In this document: positions 60,654 through 64,000 of the stretch, one piece after another
Numbering within the stretch: position 1 is the first letter of the stretch
Layout of the letters: each line of letters opens with the position of its first letter
Assembly: GCF_900106695.1 (NCBI RefSeq)
Contig: NZ_FNMZ01000010.1
Span: forward strand, 92,369 to 156,368
Source of the DNA: Albimonas donghaensis
GTDB lineage: Bacteria; Pseudomonadota; Alphaproteobacteria; Rhodobacterales; Rhodobacteraceae
Reading direction: 5' to 3'
DNA: 64,000 nucleotides
Program-made: the position numbers and the translations under genes
Notes under the pieces: generated by a model
Database searches by the model: none
The model's input: the letters and a program-made list of their open reading frames with translations, nothing else
What the model was told of the DNA's origin: nothing

Positions 60654-62998
60654 GAGGCGTGCTCCGCCGCATCGCCCCAACGCTCGCCGCCCCGCCTGGG
60701 GGCGAGCGTCGCGGCCAGCTCCTCGGCGAGATCACGCGTCCAGGCGTCGAGCTCCGCGCGCGAAACCGCCTTCGCCGCGCCCGCGGGCGGTTCCCGAAAT
60801 ACGTTGAACATGTCGGGCTCCGCAGGCTGCGGCGAGGCGGACAGGATGGGACGATTGCGGGCGCGCTCCGGGCCGACGGCCTGGCGGGGCGGATCGCCGG
60901 GTTCGCCGAGCCGGGCGCCGGCGGGGCGCGCAGCCGGCGCCGAATCCCCATGCGCAGACGGGGACGCCTGCAGGCCGCCCGCCATCCAGGCCGAGGCGGC
61001 GACCGATTTCGACGGACGCCGCGCCTCCGGGCGGATGGAGGGCGACGCGGCGCCGGCGGCCGCGCGCCTTGACGCGGCCGAGCGAATTTCGGGGGGCGCA
61101 GCAATTTTCGGAACGGCCGATCGCACCGACGCCGGGCGCCCGGGACGCCCGGCGGGGGGCGGCGCCGGCTCGGGCCCGGAAACCTCCCCCGACGCGCCGA
61201 CCGCGGCCCGTGCGCCGGAGGCGGCCTGCCCCCGCTCCTCCGCGAGATCATCCGACCACCGCTCCGCTTCCGCCGAAGGCGCGGCCGGCGACGGTGCGGC
61301 GGACGCCTCCGCCGGGGTCGCATCGAGATCATGGCCGGACAGGTCGATCACCTCGTCGGCGAGCGCCAGGTAGGAGGGGCGGCGGGTCGAGAGGATCAGC
61401 GTCGTGCGTCCGCGCAGCGCCTCCAACGCCGCCATCAGCTGGCGATCCGCGACCAGGTCCAGCGCCGTGTTGGCCTCGTCGAACAGCAGGATCCGGGGAT
61501 CGCAGGCGATCGCGCGGGCGATCGCGATGCGCTGCGCGAAACCCAGAGTGCCCGCCAGACGCCCGCGAATCAGCGCCGGAGTGTCGAAGCCCAGCGGCAG
61601 GCGATCGATCTGCTCGCCCAGGCCGATCCGGCGCGCCGCCTCCATCCCCGCGTCCCTCGCTTCGGCGTCCCCGAACATGGAGAGGTTGTCCAGCAAGGTC
61701 CCCTCGAACAGCGCCGCGCGCCCGTCGACCAGCACCACGCCGCGTCGCCCGCGCATATGCGCGAACCGCTGCGCGGGCTGGCCGTCGATGCGCACCGCGC
61801 CGGCGCCCGGCGCGACCTCCCCCGCCACCATGCGCAGCAGGGTCGAGCCCTCGTCGCCCGACGCCCCGGTCAGCGCCACGCAACCTCCAGGCCGGGCGAT
61901 GAAGCTCACGTTCCGCGCGCCGGCCTCGCCTCCCATGCCGAGCCTGACGCCCTCCACCGAGACCCGCCCGAACATCGCGCCCGGTCGTTCCGACGCCATC
62001 AGCGCCGCGTCGGGAGCCAGCGATTCGACCTCCTTCAGGCGCGCCTCCGCGGCCTGCAGATGCGCGCGCTGGACCCACAGCCCCACCACCCGGCTCATCG
62101 GCTGCATCGCGCGTCCGTTGAGCAGCATGCAGGCGGCGATCTCGGCGATGCCGAGGCGCCCCTGCACCGCCAGAAGCCCGCCCGTCGCCGCCATCGCCGC
62201 GATCCCGACCTGGGAGAGCACCGCGGACACCGCCTGGGTCATGCCCGAGGCCCAGATCAGCCGCCGGCTCGCCCGCTCGGCCTGGCTTTGCAGGAGCTCG
62301 TAGCGGCGCATCATCCGCGGCTCCATCGCGTGGGCCTTCATCGTTTCGATCTGGCCCAGGGACTCCATCAGGAAGGAGTAGCGGCGTCGGTCGACCGATT
62401 CCCGCCCGGCCAGCGCCGGCGCCTGCAACCGCCGCAGCCCCGCGCTCGCCAGCGCCAGCGCGCAGATGCAGCCCAGCGGCGCCAGCGCCAGCGGACCGCC
62501 GATCAACCCGATCAACCCCACGAAGACCGCGGCGAAGGGGATGTCGAGCGCCAGCAGCCGCCCCTGCCCGCCGTAATGATCCCGAAGCTGGGCGATGGCG
62601 TTGATTCGGTCAAGATGCGCGCCGCCGGTCACCGCCTCGAAAGCGGCGGGGTCGGCGTCGAGCATCCGGGCGGTCACCGCGTCGGTCAGCCGAAGCTCGT
62701 ACCGTTCCCCGGTGTCGCCGAGCAGACCGAGCCGCGCCAGCCGCAAGGCGAAATCCAGCGCCGCGGCCACCAGCAGCGCGCCGAACAGCACCATTAGCGT
62801 CGAGTCCGACTGGTTCGGCAGAACCCGGTCGAAAACCTGCAGCAGCGCCAGCGGCAGGGCCAGCGCCAGCAGGTTGATGCCCAGCGACGCCGCGGCCACC
62901 GCCCCCCCCATGGGAGGCGGCGTCGGCAAGGCCTGCCCGGCCTGGAGCCGGAGCTGCTGACTCTGCGTTGCGGTCAAGACTTCACCTGTTCGTATCAC
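60650..62998 (-). CDS. ABC half-transporter with degenerate Walker A and long C-terminal tail
   Basis: A 782-residue protein starting at GTG 62998. TM domain with about six segments (ASLGINLLALALPLALLQVF onward). The NBD-like region (about 340-565) keeps Walker B RILLFDEANTALD, but Walker A is TGASGDEGSTLL (no Lys), the Q-loop is VVLVDGRAALF, the signature is LAGTLGFAQRIAIARA and the H-loop His is Arg (LSTRRPSYLALADE). So it probably cannot hydrolyse ATP at its own Walker A site. A disordered tail of about 215 residues (Ala/Pro/Arg-rich) follows, containing two related acidic helices (RWSDDLAEERG and AWTRDLAEELA). First gene of the secretion operon, divergent from the adhesin. Confidence 0.82.
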   Translation of the reverse strand: MIRTGEVLTATQSQQLRLQAGQALPTPPPMGGAVAAASLGINLLALALPLALLQVFDRVLPNQSDSTLMVLFGALLVAAALDFALRLARLGLLGDTGERYELRLTDAVTARMLDADPAAFEAVTGGAHLDRINAIAQLRDHYGGQGRLLALDIPFAAVFVGLIGLIGGPLALAPLGCICALALASAGLRRLQAPALAGRESVDRRRYSFLMESLGQIETMKAHAMEPRMMRRYELLQSQAERASRRLIWASGMTQAVSAVLSQVGIAAMAATGGLLAVQGRLGIAEIAACMLLNGRAMQPMSRVVGLWVQRAHLQAAEARLKEVESLAPDAALMASERPGAMFGRVSVEGVRLGMGGEAGARNVSFIARPGGCVALTGASGDEGSTLLRMVAGEVAPGAGAVRIDGQPAQRFAHMRGRRGVVLVDGRAALFEGTLLDNLSMFGDAEARDAGMEAARRIGLGEQIDRLPLGFDTPALIRGRLAGTLGFAQRIAIARAIACDPRILLFDEANTALDLVADRQLMAALEALRGRTTLILSTRRPSYLALADEVIDLSGHDLDATPAEASAAPSPAAPSAEAERWSDDLAEERGQAASGARAAVGASGEVSGPEPAPPPAGRPGRPASVRSAVPKIAAPPEIRSAASRRAAAGAASPSIRPEARRPSKSVAASAWMAGGLQASPSAHGDSAPAARPAGARLGEPGDPPRQAVGPERARNRPILSASPQPAEPDMFNVFREPPAGAAKAVSRAELDAWTRDLAEELAATLAPRRGGERWGDAAEHAS

Positions 62999-63140
62999 GG
63001 CGCTTCATGCAGAAGCCCTCATGTGCCGCGATGATGCTTAACATTCGATTTCGCCGCGACGGCGTCGCCACAGGTCTCCGCGTTCGCAATTTCTTTCCGT
63101 TTTCGTCGTCTTCTGCGCCCGGGTGACGGGTGAGGATGCG
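62999..63140. promoter_or_regulatory. Divergent promoter region, secretion operon / adhesin
   Basis: 142 nt, noticeably more A+T-rich than its surroundings (e.g. CTTAACATTCGATTTCG near 63039), between the ABC start and the adhesin start. It must hold both promoters; no exact boxes are assigned. Confidence 0.5.
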
Positions 63141-64000
63141 ATGAGCGACAGTTTCGACAAGACGACGGGGGCGGTTCCGGGCGCCGGTTCCATGGACACG
63201 GCGCAGCGGCGCAAGGCGCTGGAGCAGGAGCTCGCCCCGAAGATGGAAGGCGAGACCCGCGATCGCGGGGAGGCCACGCTGCACTATGGCGGCGACCAGG
63301 CGGTGGAGAGCGGGCTGGATGCGCGACCTTCGGACCGCGGCGCGGGCGCGACTAGCAGCGCCGGGTCAGGCCCCGCGCCCCAGGCCGCGGGGCTGTCGCC
63401 GCTGGAGGACTGGACGCCCTCCCCGGTCTCGAGCTTCGCGGCGACGTCGATTCCGTCGACGGACGCAGCGGCGCCGGATGTCGCGCCGTCGGCTCTCAAC
63501 CTGTTTCTCGCGCCTCCGGGCCGGATGGACGTGTCGGCGCCGGACCCGATCAACCTCTTCGGCGAGGCTGATCGGGCGAGACCCGCCGCGGCGTTCGCGG
63601 CGCCGCCGACGGTCGACTCCGCGCCTGGGGAACAAGACGGGGACGAGACGCCGCGCCGCGACACCCCTGACCGGGACAAGGAGGACGGCGCATCGTCCGA
63701 GGAGGGCGACGAGGATGAGCAGACGGATCCGGGGTCCGATCTGGACGAGGCCCCGACCGGCCTCGCCCTGACCGGAACCGCCGTGGCCGAGAACGCCCCC
63801 GGCGCCGTCATCGGGACCGTCGCGGGGACCGACCCGGAGGGCGCGCCCCTGACCTGGAGCGTCGACGATCCCCGCTTCGAGGTCGTCGGCGACACGCTCA
63901 AGCTCAAGGACGGCGTGGCGCTGGATCACGAGGCCGGCGGCGAGGTCGACCTGGTCCTCACCGCCACCGACCCGGCGGGGAACGCCACGCCCCATGCCGC
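63141..64000 (+). CDS. Large cadherin-domain adhesin, N-terminal part (runs off the window)
   Basis: Open to the right edge: 286 codons are present without a stop. ATG at 63141 with TGAGGA upstream. No signal peptide, consistent with type I export through a C-terminal signal. Residues 1-200 are low-complexity (Ala/Pro/Asp/Glu/Ser) with two similar short motifs (SALNLFLAPPGRMDVSAPDP, PINLFGEA). From residue 203 a cadherin-like repeat begins: EAPTGLALTGTAVAENAPGA, IGTVAGTDPEG, LTWSVDD, LTATDPAGNATP. Such proteins carry many repeats and RTX C-termini and act in adhesion or biofilm. It is divergent from its probable exporter. Confidence 0.82.
   Translation, partial: MSDSFDKTTGAVPGAGSMDTAQRRKALEQELAPKMEGETRDRGEATLHYGGDQAVESGLDARPSDRGAGATSSAGSGPAPQAAGLSPLEDWTPSPVSSFAATSIPSTDAAAPDVAPSALNLFLAPPGRMDVSAPDPINLFGEADRARPAAAFAAPPTVDSAPGEQDGDETPRRDTPDRDKEDGASSEEGDEDEQTDPGSDLDEAPTGLALTGTAVAENAPGAVIGTVAGTDPEGAPLTWSVDDPRFEVVGDTLKLKDGVALDHEAGGEVDLVLTATDPAGNATPHA

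Overview
The window is about 70% G+C, with tightly packed genes, many ATGA/GTGA/TGATG start-stop overlaps and G/C-ending codons. Gene content and sequence point to an alphaproteobacterium, most likely Rhodobacterales: the tig-clpP-clpX-lon order with a tRNA-Leu beside tig, glnB-glnA, TRAP and polyamine-type ABC uptake systems, CaiB/MaoC/IclR catabolic genes and a LinB-like haloalkane dehalogenase. The genus cannot be read from this sequence. No phage, transposase, integrase, rRNA or CRISPR array was seen.

Layout. 0.3-3 kb: a CurA-type NADP oxidoreductase, an HxlR regulator and a PA1024-type flavoprotein. 3-12.7 kb: a minus-strand catabolic and uptake cluster (ABC ATPase, Tat-type binding protein, two permeases, amidohydrolase, DUF1028 protein, FAD oxidoreductase) headed by a LysR gene; an N-carbamoyl-D-amino-acid hydrolase diverges from the LysR gene. 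The set looks built to import and strip nitrogen from a cyclic or carbamoylated compound. 12.7-15.2 kb: a PfkB sugar kinase and a class III aminotransferase. 15.6-26.8 kb: an organic-acid cluster with MaoC and CaiB/BaiF on one strand and, on the other, an unusually short 2-oxoglutarate-dehydrogenase-like E1, an RraA-family protein, a D-2-hydroxyacid dehydrogenase, a DctPQM TRAP transporter and an MFS carrier.

26.9-35.2 kb: tRNA-Thr and a small protein, then an acyl-CoA degradation regulon: two SDRs, a DUF35/thiolase pair, an IclR regulator, an acyl-CoA ligase and an acyl-CoA dehydrogenase. Two upstream sites share a 13-nt core that probably binds the IclR protein. 35.5-50 kb is mostly housekeeping: a TPR protein, pyrG, tRNA-Val, mug, lon, clpX, clpP, tig, tRNA-Leu and bifunctional nnr. 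50-52 kb: glnB-glnA behind a sigma-54 promoter. 52.3-56.7 kb: a cytoplasmic subtilase-like protein, an ABM monooxygenase, a frameshifted EmrA/HlyD remnant, a TetR regulator with a perfect 23-bp operator, and the dehalogenase. 57.1-64 kb: a type I secretion operon (two ABC half-transporters with degenerate nucleotide-binding motifs, plus an HlyD adaptor) divergent from the start of a large cadherin-type adhesin that runs off the right edge.

Points most worth attention: the secretion system with the degenerate ABC pair; the short E1 that lacks its E2-binding arm and has no E2/E3 partner; a hairpin-forming repeat of about 52-68 nt present six times in gaps between 40 and 52 kb, twice as head-to-head pairs; the IclR regulon sites; and the erased efflux pump that left its TetR and operator behind.
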